Of a DNA stretch of 64,000 bases, positions 34,302 through 44,143 are shown one piece after another. The notes under the pieces were generated by a model. The model was not told the origin of the DNA and did not search any database. It was given only the letters and a program-made list of their open reading frames with translations. Every line of letters starts with the position of its first letter. Within the stretch, counting starts at the first letter, position 1. The position numbers and the translations under genes are program-made. The DNA is from Hymenobacter translucens (lineage in GTDB: Bacteria > Bacteroidota > Bacteroidia > Cytophagales > Hymenobacteraceae), in the NCBI RefSeq assembly GCF_020685205.1, contig NZ_JAJERB010000004.1, forward strand, positions 248,001-312,000. Direction: 5' to 3'.

Positions 34302-35759
34302 ATGCAGCATGTATCAGCCGTAAGGGAGCCGCTCGTAACGGGTGGTAAAACTTACCACGACGTCACGCAGGACGTGTGCCGCCAGGTTGAGGCCAAGCCG
34401 AACATTCGGTGGATGGCGGCCCTGAGCGTAGCACTCTTTTTCCTGGGCATCTTCCTTTACTCGGTGTACCGCACCCTGTGGTACGGCATCGGAGAGTGGG
34501 GTCTGAACAAAACGGTGGGCTGGGCCTGGGACATCACCAACTTCGTGTGGTGGGTGGGCATCGGCCACGCCGGTACGCTGATTTCGGCCGTACTGCTGCT
34601 GTTCCGCCAGAAGTGGCGCTCCTCGATCAACCGCGCCGCCGAGGCCATGACCATCTTCGCCGTTATCTGCGCGGCCATGTTCCCGGTGCTGCACATGGGC
34701 CGTCCGTGGCTGGCGTATTGGGTATTTCCCTTCCAGAACACGTTTGGCTCGCTGTGGGTAAACTTCAACTCCCCGCTGCTATGGGACGTGTTCGCCATCT
34801 CAACGTACTTCACCGTTTCGCTCGTGTTCTGGTACACGGGCCTGGTGCCGGACTTCGCTACCATCCGTGACCGGGCCAAGGGCCCCATTGCCAAAGTAGC
34901 CTACTCGCTGCTGAGCTTCGGCTGGACCGGCTCGGCCAAGCACTGGTCGCGCTACGAGACTGTCTCGCTGATTCTGGCCGGCGTGTCGACCCCGCTGGTA
35001 CTCTCGGTACACACCATCGTATCGATGGACTTTGCCACCTCCGTCGTACCGGGCTGGCACACGACGATCTTCCCGCCCTACTTCGTGGCCGGTGCTATCT
35101 TCTCGGGCTTCGCCATGGTGCTCACCCTGATGCTGATCACCCGTGTGGTGTTCAAGCTGGAAGACTACATCACACTCGAGCACATCGCCCTGATGAACAA
35201 GATCATGATGATCACCGGCTCGATCGTGGGCGTGGCCTACATCACCGAGTTCTTCATTGCCTGGTACTCGCAGGTGGAGTTTGAGCAGTACGCCTTCATC
35301 AACCGGGCCACGGGTCCGTACTGGTGGGCTTACGCGGCCATGATGACCTGCAACGTGATTACCCCGCAGCTGGTGTGGATCCGCAAGGTGCGCTACAGCA
35401 TTCCCTTGACCTTCATCCTGTCGATCATCGTCAACATCGGCATGTGGTTCGAGCGTTTCGTGATTATCGTCACCTCGCTGCACCGCGACTACCTGCCCTC
35501 GAGCTGGGTGATGTTCTCGCCCACCATCATCGACATCGGCATCTACGTGGGTACGCTGGGGCTGTTCTTCACCTTGTTCCTCTTGTTTGCCAAGTTCTTC
35601 CCCGTCATCAACATGGCCGAGGTGAAGACCATCCTCAAGTACACCGTCGACAACGGCCCCACTTATACCGGTGTCGACCCCCACGCAAACCACGGCCACC
35701 AGACTACCACCCACGGGGTTCCTGCCAACGCTCCGGTAAACTACAATAAGCATGACTAA
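34302..35759 (+). CDS. actC: Alternative complex III subunit C, NrfD-like quinol-binding membrane protein
   Basis: 485 residues with about ten transmembrane helices. NrfD/PsrC family: [37 protein letters not shown] (~124-136), [22 protein letters not shown] (~245-266) and [14 protein letters not shown] (~383-396). ActC is one of the two related membrane subunits (with ActF) and carries the quinol-oxidising site at the periplasmic side. The last 30 residues are hydrophilic and His/Thr-rich. Its end overlaps the actD start by 8 bp. Confidence 0.96.
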   Translation: MQHVSAVREPLVTGGKTYHDVTQDVCRQVEAKPNIRWMAALSVALFFLGIFLYSVYRTLWYGIGEWGLNKTVGWAWDITNFVWWVGIGHAGTLISAVLLLFRQKWRSSINRAAEAMTIFAVICAAMFPVLHMGRPWLAYWVFPFQNTFGSLWVNFNSPLLWDVFAISTYFTVSLVFWYTGLVPDFATIRDRAKGPIAKVAYSLLSFGWTGSAKHWSRYETVSLILAGVSTPLVLSVHTIVSMDFATSVVPGWHTTIFPPYFVAGAIFSGFAMVLTLMLITRVVFKLEDYITLEHIALMNKIMMITGSIVGVAYITEFFIAWYSQVEFEQYAFINRATGPYWWAYAAMMTCNVITPQLVWIRKVRYSIPLTFILSIIVNIGMWFERFVIIVTSLHRDYLPSSWVMFSPTIIDIGIYVGTLGLFFTLFLLFAKFFPVINMAEVKTILKYTVDNGPTYTGVDPHANHGHQTTTHGVPANAPVNYNKHD

Positions 35760-36276
35760 GCGCTTCGCCCTCGGCATCTTTGAAGACGAAGATGTGCTCC
35801 TGCACGCGGTTGAGAACATCCGCGCGGCGGGTGTGAAGATCTACGAAGTGTTCACGCCCTTCCCGATTCACGGGATGGACGACGCCCTCGGAATCGAACG
35901 GTCGCGCCTGCCTATTGCCGCTTTTTTCTACGGTATGACCGGTCTGGCCTTTGCCCTGTGGATGCAGATCTACATGCTGGGCTTTGACTGGCCGATGATT
36001 ATCGGTGGCAAGCCCCACATTGCGCTGCCCGCCTTTATTCCGGTTTCCTTCGAGCTGACGGTGTTTTTCTGCTGCCACGGCATGGTAATCACCTTCTACA
36101 CCATCAGTGGCCTGTACCCGCGCTGGAGAACCCCCGTTCTCGACGTCCGCTCCACCGACGATAAGTTTGTGGTAGCCATTGAGCTGAACGAGAAGTCGGA
36201 CCTGAACGGCCTGACCAAGCTGCTGCGCGAGAACGGTGCATCGGAGGTGAACGAAAAAGAAATGACTAAGAACTAA
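35752..36276 (+). CDS. actD: Alternative complex III subunit D, DUF3341
   Basis: 174 residues. The N-terminal soluble part has the DUF3341 pattern [34 protein letters not shown] (~9-42). Two transmembrane helices follow (~56-85 and ~92-122), then a cytoplasmic end. It is an accessory membrane subunit of the Act complex. Its ATG lies inside the actC end (8-bp overlap), and its stop overlaps the actE start by one base (TAATG), so translation is probably coupled. Confidence 0.95.
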   Translation: MTKRFALGIFEDEDVLLHAVENIRAAGVKIYEVFTPFPIHGMDDALGIERSRLPIAAFFYGMTGLAFALWMQIYMLGFDWPMIIGGKPHIALPAFIPVSFELTVFFCCHGMVITFYTISGLYPRWRTPVLDVRSTDDKFVVAIELNEKSDLNGLTKLLRENGASEVNEKEMTKN

Positions 36277-37001
36277 TGACGCATTCGCTGAAACTAGGTC
36301 TGTATTCGTCGGCTATCCTGTTTGGCTCGGTCCTGACCGCTGGCTGCAACCGGGCGGATGACACGGGTCTCGAATATGCTCCGCAGATGTACGAGCCCAT
36401 TGCGTACGAGCCCCTGAAGCAGATCCATACCAACACGGTAAACCCCCAGGGTATCAACATGCGCACTCCGGTAGTGGGCACGGTACCCCTGGGCAAGCTC
36501 GACTACTACAACCACATCCCAAAGGACAGTGTAGGGGGAGCTCAGCGCCGACTGCGTAATCCCTATCCCTACACCAAAGCCAACCTCGAGGAAGGCAAGG
36601 TGCTGTACACCCGCATCTGCTCCCACTGCCACGGTGAGAACGGCGACGGTCAGGGCCTGGTAGGCGTGAAGTACAAGGGTGTGCCGAGCTACGCCAACGG
36701 GCAGTATGCTACCATGAACGATGGGCACATCTACCACGTGATTGTATGGGGCAAAGGCCGCATGATGCCGCATGGCTCGCAGGTAAGCCCCGAGGAGCGC
36801 TGGAAGATTGCCATGTACGTACGGGTGCTGCAGAAAGGCAAAGGCCCCGAAGGGCTGGCCGATCTGGTGAGCGTAAAAGACCAGACCACGCAGATGACCG
36901 ATCCCACGAACCAAAGCCCGGTTCGGGAAGCACAGGCAGACAAGGAGTCAGCTACTCCCGGACAGGGCGGCGACCAGGCACGTAACGGAACCGCGAACTA
37001 A
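36276..37001 (+). CDS. actE: Alternative complex III subunit E, monoheme cytochrome c lipoprotein
   Basis: 241 residues. The signal peptide ends LTAGC (Cys ~24), a lipobox, consistent with the lipid-anchored ActE known from the Flavobacterium complex. One heme-binding motif, CSHCH (115-119), sits in a cytochrome c domain with a likely Met ligand in RMMPHGSQ (~167). ActE is the probable exit to the downstream oxidase. The C-terminal ~40 residues are polar and probably disordered. Confidence 0.94.
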   Translation: MTHSLKLGLYSSAILFGSVLTAGCNRADDTGLEYAPQMYEPIAYEPLKQIHTNTVNPQGINMRTPVVGTVPLGKLDYYNHIPKDSVGGAQRRLRNPYPYTKANLEEGKVLYTRICSHCHGENGDGQGLVGVKYKGVPSYANGQYATMNDGHIYHVIVWGKGRMMPHGSQVSPEERWKIAMYVRVLQKGKGPEGLADLVSVKDQTTQMTDPTNQSPVREAQADKESATPGQGGDQARNGTAN

Positions 37002-37007
37002 CTCGAT

Positions 37008-38333
37008 ATGGCAACTCTGACGCATCACGAAGGCGCCACGGCTGAACACCTGGAGGTATCGCCGCGGACCAACCGCAATTTCATTTTCATCATCGTGGCC
37101 GGGGTCGTTCTCCTGGCCATCGGCCTGATCATGTCGGCCATGGGCATCGGCTCGGGTCATCATGAGGCTGCTGCCGGCGTAGCCCACGGGGCCGGCGCCG
37201 TGCAGAATGCCGGCCACGCCGCTCCGCACGAAAGCCCCACCTGGCTGAAACGCCTGATCGTGAGCCTGTGGCACAGCAACGTCTTTTTCATCGGCGTTTC
37301 CACCATCGGTACCTTCTTCGTAGCGCTGCAGTACGTAGCCTACGCCGGCTGGTCGGTTATGATTAAGCGCATCAACGAGGCCATGAGCGCCTGGATTCTG
37401 CCCGGCGCTATTATCATGCTGGTGGTATTCCTGTTCGGCCGCCACGACCTGTTCCACTGGACCCACGAAGGGATCATGGACCCTAAGTCGGAGCACTACG
37501 ACGCCATCATTGCCGGCAAGAGCGGTTTCCTGAACCTGCCCTTCTACCTGATCCGCACGGTGGTGTACCTGGCTATCTGGTGGTTCTTCTCCCGCTGGCT
37601 GCGCAACCTCTCGCTGGAAGAAGACCTGCACGGCGGTACCGAGTACTTCCACAAGAGCATCAACGTAGCCGCCCTGTTCCTGGTACTTTATGCCGTGACC
37701 TCGTCGATGTCGGCCTGGGACTGGGTGATGTCGGTAGACGTGCACTGGTTCAGTACCATGTTCGGCTGGTATGTATTCGCCTCCTGGTGGGTAACCGGCA
37801 TTGCCGTAACGACCCTGACCGCCATCTACCTGAAGCAGGCCGGCTACCTGAAGTTTCTGAACTCCAACCACCTGCACGACCTGGGCAAGTTCATGTTCGG
37901 CTTCAGCATCTTCTGGACCTACGTGTGGTTCTCGCAGTTCATGCTGATCTGGTACGCTAACCTCCCTGAAGAGGCCGTGTACTACAACCAGCGCCTGGGC
38001 GGCTTCAACGGCGCCTATACCTGGATCTTCTTCTTCAACCTGATCATCAACTTCGTTTTCCCCTTCCTGGCCCTTATGCGCCGGGACGCCAAGCGGCAGA
38101 TGATCATGCTGAAAATCGTTTGTATTGCCATCATCATCGGTCACTGGTCGGACTTCTATTTAATGTTCATGCCGGCAACTATGAAGGGCGACAACGGGTT
38201 TATCATTGAGATCGGCGTAGCCCTGATTTTCCTCGGTGCCTACCTGATCCTGTTCACGAAGCGCCTGGCCTCGGCCGCCCTCGTGCCGGTGAATCACCCC
38301 TTCCTCGACGAGAGCATCCACCATACCACCTAA
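37008..38333 (+). CDS. actF: Alternative complex III subunit F, membrane subunit
   Basis: 441 residues with about ten transmembrane helices, related to ActC. The first helix (~26-46, FIFIIVAGVVLLAIGLIMSAM) is followed by a His/Ala-rich loop, then HSNVFFIGVSTIGTFFVALQYVAYAGWSV and SSMSAWDWVMSVDVHWFSTMFGWY (~230-253), typical of the quinol:cytochrome c oxidoreductase ActF family. It is the last gene of the Act complex and lies 105 bp before coxB; the gap is filled by a quasi-palindromic repeat. Confidence 0.95.
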   Translation: MATLTHHEGATAEHLEVSPRTNRNFIFIIVAGVVLLAIGLIMSAMGIGSGHHEAAAGVAHGAGAVQNAGHAAPHESPTWLKRLIVSLWHSNVFFIGVSTIGTFFVALQYVAYAGWSVMIKRINEAMSAWILPGAIIMLVVFLFGRHDLFHWTHEGIMDPKSEHYDAIIAGKSGFLNLPFYLIRTVVYLAIWWFFSRWLRNLSLEEDLHGGTEYFHKSINVAALFLVLYAVTSSMSAWDWVMSVDVHWFSTMFGWYVFASWWVTGIAVTTLTAIYLKQAGYLKFLNSNHLHDLGKFMFGFSIFWTYVWFSQFMLIWYANLPEEAVYYNQRLGGFNGAYTWIFFFNLIINFVFPFLALMRRDAKRQMIMLKIVCIAIIIGHWSDFYLMFMPATMKGDNGFIIEIGVALIFLGAYLILFTKRLASAALVPVNHPFLDESIHHTT

Positions 38334-38339
38334 TAAAGA

Positions 38340-38432
38340 AGGTAGGAGTTAGACGCTAGGAGCTGGTAGTATACTGTTTGTTCTTCCCGCCCCTGATTAT
38401 TCTAGCTCCCAACTCCTAGGTTCTAACTCCTG
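38340..38432. repeat. Quasi-palindromic repeat element, TAGGAG family (actF-coxB gap)
   Basis: The left arm (38343-38371) carries TAGGAGTTAGACGCTAGGAG and the right arm (38402-38432) TAGCTCCCAACTCCTAGG then TTCTAACTCC. The complement of the right arm aligns with the left over ~30 nt with few mismatches, around a ~30-nt unpaired centre. It fills the gap between actF and coxB. Confidence 0.8.
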
Positions 38433-38437
38433 AAAAA

Positions 38438-39511
38438 ATGATTGCACTCGGTATTCTTCTGGTTCTGGTGTTGCTGCTGGTCGTGTTTGGCCTGTTGTTC
38501 CGCCTCCAGATCCTCACCTCGATATTCTCGGGGAGCTTTACGCGTGATATTGGCATGAGCAACCGCGTCAATGCCATTCTGATGCTGGTCTTCCTGATTG
38601 TGGGAGGTGCTGCCTTCGCCTGGTCGTTCGTGGACAGCTACGACAAGATGAACCCGCCCATCGCCTCGGTACACGGCTACGAAATGGAGCGTCTGTTCTG
38701 GACGACCATGATTGTTATTGGCATCGTGTTCGTGCTGACCCAGATTCTGCTGTTCTGGTATTCCTACAAGTACCAGCACCAGGAAGGCCGCCGCGCGTTC
38801 TTTTTCCCGCACAACAACAAGATCGAGATTATCTGGACGGTAATTCCGGCCATCGTCATGGCGGCACTGGTATTTGCCGGCTGGAAGGAGTGGACCAAGA
38901 TTACCGGTCCGGCCCCCAAGGATGCCGTGGTGGTAGAGGTTATGGGCAAACAGTTCAACTGGCTGGTACGCTACCCTGGTCGCGACATGAAGCTGGGCGT
39001 CGTAAACTACCGCCTGATTGACGCTACCAACGAGTTTGGCTTTGACCTGACCGACAAGAACGCCTTGGACGACTTTACTGCCGGCGAGGTTCACGTACCC
39101 AAGGGTCACCCCGTGCTGCTGAAGATTCGCTCGCGCGACGTTTTGCACGCCGTCTATATGCCCCACTTCCGGGTGCAGATGTACGCCGTCCCCGGCATGC
39201 CCACCAAGTTCTGGTTTACGCCGACCAAGACGACCGACGAGATGCGTGCCCAGCTGGGTAAGCCGGACTTCAACTACGAGCTGGCCTGCAACCAGATCTG
39301 CGGTCGTGGTCACTTTGCCATGAAGTTGAACATTGTAGTCGACGAGCCCGACGACTACGTGGCCTGGTTTGCCCAGCAGAAGTCGTTCTCGGAGCAGAAT
39401 CCGGACGTACTGGCTGGATTCAAACAAAAGACCAACAAACTAGTTGAGAATGAAGCGGCTGCACCCGCTGCTGCGGCAGTGGTAACGCCTGCTGCTAACG
39501 CCTCGCTGTAA
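38438..39511 (+). CDS. coxB: Cytochrome c oxidase subunit II (CuA)
   Basis: 357 residues. An extra N-terminal helix (~3-24) precedes the two subunit II membrane helices (~45-66 and ~88-108). The soluble cupredoxin domain has the CuA ligands: a His in RDVLHAVYMPHFRVQM (~235) and the motif CNQICGRGHFAM (Cys284, Cys288, His292, Met295). It accepts electrons from cytochrome c or directly from ActE/ActA. A ~45-residue tail rich in Ala (EAAAPAAAAVVTPAAN) follows. It belongs to the act operon and is followed 27 bp later by coxA. Confidence 0.97.
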   Translation: MIALGILLVLVLLLVVFGLLFRLQILTSIFSGSFTRDIGMSNRVNAILMLVFLIVGGAAFAWSFVDSYDKMNPPIASVHGYEMERLFWTTMIVIGIVFVLTQILLFWYSYKYQHQEGRRAFFFPHNNKIEIIWTVIPAIVMAALVFAGWKEWTKITGPAPKDAVVVEVMGKQFNWLVRYPGRDMKLGVVNYRLIDATNEFGFDLTDKNALDDFTAGEVHVPKGHPVLLKIRSRDVLHAVYMPHFRVQMYAVPGMPTKFWFTPTKTTDEMRAQLGKPDFNYELACNQICGRGHFAMKLNIVVDEPDDYVAWFAQQKSFSEQNPDVLAGFKQKTNKLVENEAAAPAAAAVVTPAANASL

Positions 39512-39538
39512 CCGCATAATTTAACGCAAGCTCTTCCT

Positions 39539-41401
39539 ATGGCTGCTACCAATCTTCCCACCAACGCCCAAGCGCAGGGTGGCATCGGGGTAACCGTGCC
39601 GCACACTGAGCACGACGAGCATCACCACGATGAGCACCACGAGCAGCACTGGCTGTTCAAGTACGTGTTCAGTCAGGATCATAAAGTTATTGCCAAGCAG
39701 TTCCTGATTACGGGTATCTTCTGGGCAATCTTGGGCGGCACGCTCTCGAGCCTGTTCCGTCTGCAGCTCGGCTGGCCCGAGTCAACGTTCGAGTGGCTGT
39801 CCCCGTTCCTGGGCCGCTGGATCGAAGCCGGTAAGCTGAACCCGGAGTTCTACCTGGCTCTCGTCACGATGCACGGTACCATCATGGTATTCTTCGTGCT
39901 GACGGCCGGTCTGAGCGGTACCTTCTCTAACTTTCTGATTCCGCTGCAGGTGGGTGCCCGCGACATGGCTTCGGGCTTCATGAACATGCTCTCGTACTGG
40001 TTCTTCTTCCTGTCGAGCATCATCATGTTTACCTCCCTGTTCCTGGAAACCGGCCCGGCTTCCGCTGGCTGGACAATCTACCCCCCGCTGAGCGCCCTGC
40101 CCCAGGCTATTCCCGGCTCCGGCATGGGTATGACGATGTGGCTTGTGTCAATGGCGCTGTTCATTGTTTCCCAGCTGCTGGGCGGTGTTAACTACATCAC
40201 CACGGTCATCAACCTGCGGACCCGCGGCATGAGCATGGGCAAGCTGCCCCTCACCATCTGGGCGTTCTTCCTGACGGCTATCCTCGGTCTGCTTTCTTTC
40301 CCGGTACTGTTCTCGGCAGCCCTGCTGCTGATCTTCGACCGTAGCTTCGGCACCAGCTTCTTCCTGTCCGACATTTACATTGCCGGTCAGGCGCTGAACC
40401 ACCAGGGTGGTTCGCCCATCCTGTTCCAGCACCTGTTCTGGTTCCTGGGTCACCCCGAGGTGTACATCGTAATCATGCCCGCCATGGGTATGGTGTCGGA
40501 AATCCTGGCCACCAACGCCCGTAAGCCGATCTTCGGCTACCGCGCCATGATTGGCTCCCTGCTGGGCATCTCCCTGCTGTCGTTCGTCGTGTGGGCTCAC
40601 CACATGTTCGTAACGGGCATGAACCCCTTCCTCGGATCGGTGTTCATGTTCCTGACGCTGATTATTGCCGTGCCCTCGGCCGTGAAGACGTTTAACTGGC
40701 TGGCGACGCTGTGGCGTGGCAATATCCGCTTCACGACGGCTATGCTGTTCTCCATCGGCTTCGTGTCGCTGTTCATCTCCGGTGGTCTGACGGGTATCAT
40801 CTTGGGTAACGCCGCGCTGGATATCCAGATGCACAACACGTACTTCGTGGTAGCTCACTTCCACCTGGTAATGGGTTCGTCGGCCTTCTTTGGTCTTTTT
40901 GCCGGGGTGTACCACTGGTTCCCCAAGATGTTTGGCCGCATGATGGACGAGAAGCTGGGCTACATCCACTTCTGGCTGACCTTCCTGGGCGTATACCTGG
41001 TGTTCCTGCCGATGCACTACGTTGGTATTGCCGGCTTCCCCCGCCGCTACTACGCCTGGACCGGCTTCGATGCCTTCAGCCAGTTCGCCGACATGAACAA
41101 GTTTATCTCGATAGCGGCTATCCTGGCGTTCTTCGGTCAGTTCATCTTCATCTTCAACTTCTTCTACAGCATCTTCCGCGGCCGTCGGGCAACCGAGAAC
41201 CCCTGGAACTCGACCACGCTGGAGTGGACCACGCCTATCGTTCCCGGTCACGGCAACTGGCCCGGCGCAATTCCCGCCGTGTACCGCTGGCCCTACGACT
41301 ACAGCAAGCCCGGTGCTGCCGAGGACTTTATTCCGCAGAACGTGCCTTACTCGCAGACGCAGTCGTCGAACCTGCCCTACGAGCGCGACACAGCTGAATA
41401 A
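39539..41401 (+). CDS. coxA: Cytochrome c oxidase subunit I
   Basis: 620 residues and twelve or more membrane helices. The heme-copper centre is visible: LVTMHGTIMVFF (low-spin heme His), WFLGHPEVYIVIMPAMG (~301-317; CuB His and the cross-linked Tyr), VVWAHHMFVTGM (two CuB His) and YFVVAHFHLVMG (~436-447; heme a3 and a ligands). The sequence is of the A-type oxidase. The N-terminus has a His/Asp/Glu-rich run (HTEHDEHHHDEHHEQH, ~22-37), possibly metal-binding. The gene ends at a strong terminator, which closes the act-cox operon. Confidence 0.98.
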   Translation: MAATNLPTNAQAQGGIGVTVPHTEHDEHHHDEHHEQHWLFKYVFSQDHKVIAKQFLITGIFWAILGGTLSSLFRLQLGWPESTFEWLSPFLGRWIEAGKLNPEFYLALVTMHGTIMVFFVLTAGLSGTFSNFLIPLQVGARDMASGFMNMLSYWFFFLSSIIMFTSLFLETGPASAGWTIYPPLSALPQAIPGSGMGMTMWLVSMALFIVSQLLGGVNYITTVINLRTRGMSMGKLPLTIWAFFLTAILGLLSFPVLFSAALLLIFDRSFGTSFFLSDIYIAGQALNHQGGSPILFQHLFWFLGHPEVYIVIMPAMGMVSEILATNARKPIFGYRAMIGSLLGISLLSFVVWAHHMFVTGMNPFLGSVFMFLTLIIAVPSAVKTFNWLATLWRGNIRFTTAMLFSIGFVSLFISGGLTGIILGNAALDIQMHNTYFVVAHFHLVMGSSAFFGLFAGVYHWFPKMFGRMMDEKLGYIHFWLTFLGVYLVFLPMHYVGIAGFPRRYYAWTGFDAFSQFADMNKFISIAAILAFFGQFIFIFNFFYSIFRGRRATENPWNSTTLEWTTPIVPGHGNWPGAIPAVYRWPYDYSKPGAAEDFIPQNVPYSQTQSSNLPYERDTAE

Positions 41402-41425
41402 GCTCGATTGCACCAGAAGTCCCAA

Positions 41426-41461
41426 AGCGGGCCGCCGAAGCACGGCGGCCCGCTTTTTTTT
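41426..41461 (+). terminator. Terminator after coxA
   Basis: AGCGGGCCGCCG (41426-41437), 5-nt loop, CGGCGGCCCGCT (41443-41454), then eight T. Perfect 12-bp stem. Confidence 0.93.
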
Positions 41462-41539
41462 GCCTTTCAGTTAAACAAAACCACTGGAAACACACCGGGC
41501 TACCGGTGGTTTTTCCAGTAACTAGCTTAACCCAGTAAG

Positions 41540-42619
41540 ATGGAGAGTCCGGCCTTTGTGCAGCGGTTTCGGTTGGTGGGGTTACTGACCGTCGTTTCAA
41601 TTTACCTGCTGATCCTGGTGGGCGGCATCGTGCGCAGCACCGGTTCCGGCATGGGCTGCCCCGACTGGCCCCGGTGCTTTGGAAAGTGGATTCCCCCGAC
41701 GCGCATCGAACAGCTGCCGGCAGGCTACAAGGAAGTGTACGCCGCCCAGCGGGTTGCCAAAAACCAGAAGCTGGCCCGGACCCTGGAGCGGTTCGGCTTT
41801 CATCAGGTGGCTGCCAACATCTTCCGGAACCCGAGCCAGTACATTGAAACCGACTTCAACCCCACCAAAACCTGGATTGAGTATCTGAACCGGCTGCTGG
41901 GCGCTTTGATCGGCATCTTCGTGTTCCTGACCGTGGTGCTGGCGTTGCCCTACTGGCGGCGCGACCGAGCCGTCTTCTGGCTGGCCTTCTGGTCATTTAT
42001 CCTGACCGGGGTGCAGGGCTGGCTTGGCTCCCTGGTAGTATCAACGAACCTGCTGCCGGTGATGGTGACGATCCACATGGGCCTCGCTCTGCTGATTGTA
42101 GGCATGCTACTGTACGCCGTCAACCGTTCCCAGCGTGAGCAGGAGGGGCCCCAGCCCGTGTCGTATTCGGGAGCGTTGCTGCTGGCGCTGGGCGGCGCGG
42201 TGCTGCTCACCTTCGTGCAGATTGTAATCGGCACGCAGGTACGGGAGGAAGTGGACATGGTCGCCTTTGGCGCGCACTACGCCGACCGTGCGGCCTGGGT
42301 AGAGCAGCTGGGCAACATCTTCCGTTTCCACCGCAGCTTCTCGATCCTGCTGGTGCTGGTCAACGGCTACGTGGCGTACCGGCTTTACCAGCTTGGCTCG
42401 GCCCGGCTTAATCGGCTGGCGACTTTTATCCTGGTATTGCTGGTGCTGGAGGTGGTGGCGGGCATCACGCTGGCGTACCTGGCCCTGCCGGCCCTGGTGC
42501 AGCCAGTTCACCTCACCCTGGCGACCGTTCTGTTCGGCGTGCAGTTCCTGGCCTTCGTTGAGCTGCGCCGGGCAATGAAATCCAGGCGGCAGCCCGCTTA
42601 TCCGAGCGTTGTTGCGTAA
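41540..42619 (+). CDS. ctaA: Heme A synthase (COX15/CtaA)
   Basis: 359 residues with about eight helices. Family sequence GGIVRSTGSGMGCPDWPRCF (~28-47) opens the protein. A cytoplasmic or periplasmic insertion (~50-110) precedes the catalytic half; VTIHMGLALLIVGMLLY (~178-194) and FRFHRSFSILLVLVN (~262-276) carry heme-ligand histidines, and VQPVHLTLATVLFGVQF (~321-337) another. It oxidises the C8 methyl of heme O to give heme A. First gene after the coxA terminator; ctaB follows after 51 bp. Confidence 0.95.
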   Translation: MESPAFVQRFRLVGLLTVVSIYLLILVGGIVRSTGSGMGCPDWPRCFGKWIPPTRIEQLPAGYKEVYAAQRVAKNQKLARTLERFGFHQVAANIFRNPSQYIETDFNPTKTWIEYLNRLLGALIGIFVFLTVVLALPYWRRDRAVFWLAFWSFILTGVQGWLGSLVVSTNLLPVMVTIHMGLALLIVGMLLYAVNRSQREQEGPQPVSYSGALLLALGGAVLLTFVQIVIGTQVREEVDMVAFGAHYADRAAWVEQLGNIFRFHRSFSILLVLVNGYVAYRLYQLGSARLNRLATFILVLLVLEVVAGITLAYLALPALVQPVHLTLATVLFGVQFLAFVELRRAMKSRRQPAYPSVVA

Positions 42620-42624
42620 CTTTG
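42617..42624 (+). promoter_or_regulatory. Possible internal -7 element before ctaB
   Basis: TAACTTTG matches TAnnTTTG and overlaps the ctaA stop codon (42617-42619). No TTG at the right distance, so it may be chance. Confidence 0.3.
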
Positions 42625-42670
42625 CGGCCCATTCGGAGACGGCCCGGCGGCCTGTTCTTTCCCCTTCTTA

Positions 42671-43522
42671 ATGCTAAAACTCAGGGCGTACTTTCAGCTG
42701 GTTAAGTTCCGGCTTTCCATCACGGTCGCGTTTTCCAGCGCAATCGGCTATCTGCTGGGAGCCCGGGAGCTAAACTGGAGCAGCGCGCTGCTGGTGATGC
42801 TGGGTGGCCTGCTCGTAACGGGCTCGGCCAATACCATCAACCAGATCCACGAGAAGGAACTGGACAAGCTGATGAAGCGCACCCGGAAGCGGCCCTTGCC
42901 CACCGGCGTGCTGAGCGTCACCGAAAGCTGGATATTCACCCTGGTTACGGGCGTTGCCGGCCTGCTGCTGCTGGGGTTCTGGTTTAACTGGCTGGCCGCG
43001 GCGCTGGCGCTGCTTTCCCTGATCCTTTACGGCTTCGTCTATACCCCGCTCAAGACCATTTCGCCTATTTGCGTCTTCGTCGGCGCCATCCCCGGCGGGC
43101 TGCCGCCGCTCATCGGCTGGGCGGCCGCCACGGGTATGATCGGGGTGGAGGGCTGGATCCTGTTTGGTATCCAGTTTATGTGGCAATTCCCGCACTTTTG
43201 GGCCATTGCGTGGGTTTTAGATGAGGACTATAAGCAGGCGGGCTTCAAGATGCTGCCCAGCCCCGGCCACAAGGATTTGCGCACTGCCTTTCAGATCATG
43301 ACCTATACCATGCTGCTGATTCCGCTGAGTCTGCTGCCCCTGCAGTTTGGGATGGCGGGCAAGACGTCGGCGCTGATTGCGGTGGTGTGTGGGGTGCTGT
43401 TTCTGATGCAGACCCTGTATCTGATGCGGACGGGCACCAAAAAAGCGGCCATGCGGATTATGTTCGGTTCCTTTTTGTACCTGCCCATCGTGCAGATTGC
43501 GCTGGTACTCGACAAAGTTTAA
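42671..43522 (+). CDS. ctaB: Protoheme IX farnesyltransferase (heme O synthase)
   Basis: 283 residues, a UbiA-type prenyltransferase with about eight helices. The first Asp-rich-type motif is NTINQIHEKELDKLMKRTRKR (~56-76), giving the N-x3-E/D-x2-D arrangement with the RTxxRP signature (RTRKRPLPTG). The second conserved loop is FWAIAWVLDEDYKQAGFKMLP (~176-196). It adds farnesyl to heme B to give heme O, the substrate of CtaA, encoded just upstream. Confidence 0.96.
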   Translation: MLKLRAYFQLVKFRLSITVAFSSAIGYLLGARELNWSSALLVMLGGLLVTGSANTINQIHEKELDKLMKRTRKRPLPTGVLSVTESWIFTLVTGVAGLLLLGFWFNWLAAALALLSLILYGFVYTPLKTISPICVFVGAIPGGLPPLIGWAAATGMIGVEGWILFGIQFMWQFPHFWAIAWVLDEDYKQAGFKMLPSPGHKDLRTAFQIMTYTMLLIPLSLLPLQFGMAGKTSALIAVVCGVLFLMQTLYLMRTGTKKAAMRIMFGSFLYLPIVQIALVLDKV

Positions 43523-43534
43523 TTCTTCCTGATT

Positions 43535-44122
43535 ATGCATCCTTCCGAAACATTAACGCACAAGGAGCCCGGCACCGGCCTGCATCCGATGCGTCTGGTG
43601 CTCATCCTGCTTATCATCAGCATCGTGATGATGTTTGCCGCTTTTACCAGCGGCTACATCGTGCGGCGCGAAGAGGGCAACTGGCTGGAGTACGCCCTGC
43701 CAGGGTCCATGCTTTACACGAGCATCATCATTGCTCTCAGCTCGGCCACCGTGCAATGGGCCTGGGTGTCAGCGCGTAAGGACAACGTCCGGCAGGTGCA
43801 GATTGCCCTGGTGCTGACCATGCTGCTGGGCGTGGCCTTCCTTTACGGACAGTGGCAGGTGTGGGGCGAGCTGGTACAGAACAAGGTGTTCTTCGGCGGC
43901 ACGGATTCCAATCCGGCCGGCTCCTTTACGTATGTGCTGATGGGCGTGCACGGATTTCACCTGATCACCGGACTAATTTTCCTTTTAATCGTATTGGGCA
44001 AAAGCTTTCGGTACCAGGTGCATTCGCGCCAGATGCTGGCTATTTCCAACTGTTCCATCTACTGGCACTTCCTGGGTGGGCTTTGGTTGTACCTGTATTT
44101 GTTCCTACTTTTGAACCACTGA
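43535..44122 (+). CDS. Cytochrome c oxidase subunit III-family protein (short)
   Basis: 195 residues with five helices. Subunit III features: LLIISIVMMFAAFTSGYIVRREEGNW (~22-47), TYVLMGVHGFHLITGLIFLL (~130-149) and SIYWHFLGGLWLYLYLFLLLNH (~174-195). It is followed 21 bp later by a second, longer subunit III gene. Two tandem subunit III-like genes are normal in Bacteroidota cox clusters. Confidence 0.93.
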   Translation: MHPSETLTHKEPGTGLHPMRLVLILLIISIVMMFAAFTSGYIVRREEGNWLEYALPGSMLYTSIIIALSSATVQWAWVSARKDNVRQVQIALVLTMLLGVAFLYGQWQVWGELVQNKVFFGGTDSNPAGSFTYVLMGVHGFHLITGLIFLLIVLGKSFRYQVHSRQMLAISNCSIYWHFLGGLWLYLYLFLLLNH

Positions 44123-44143
44123 TTTCGTCTTTACCTGCACGCT

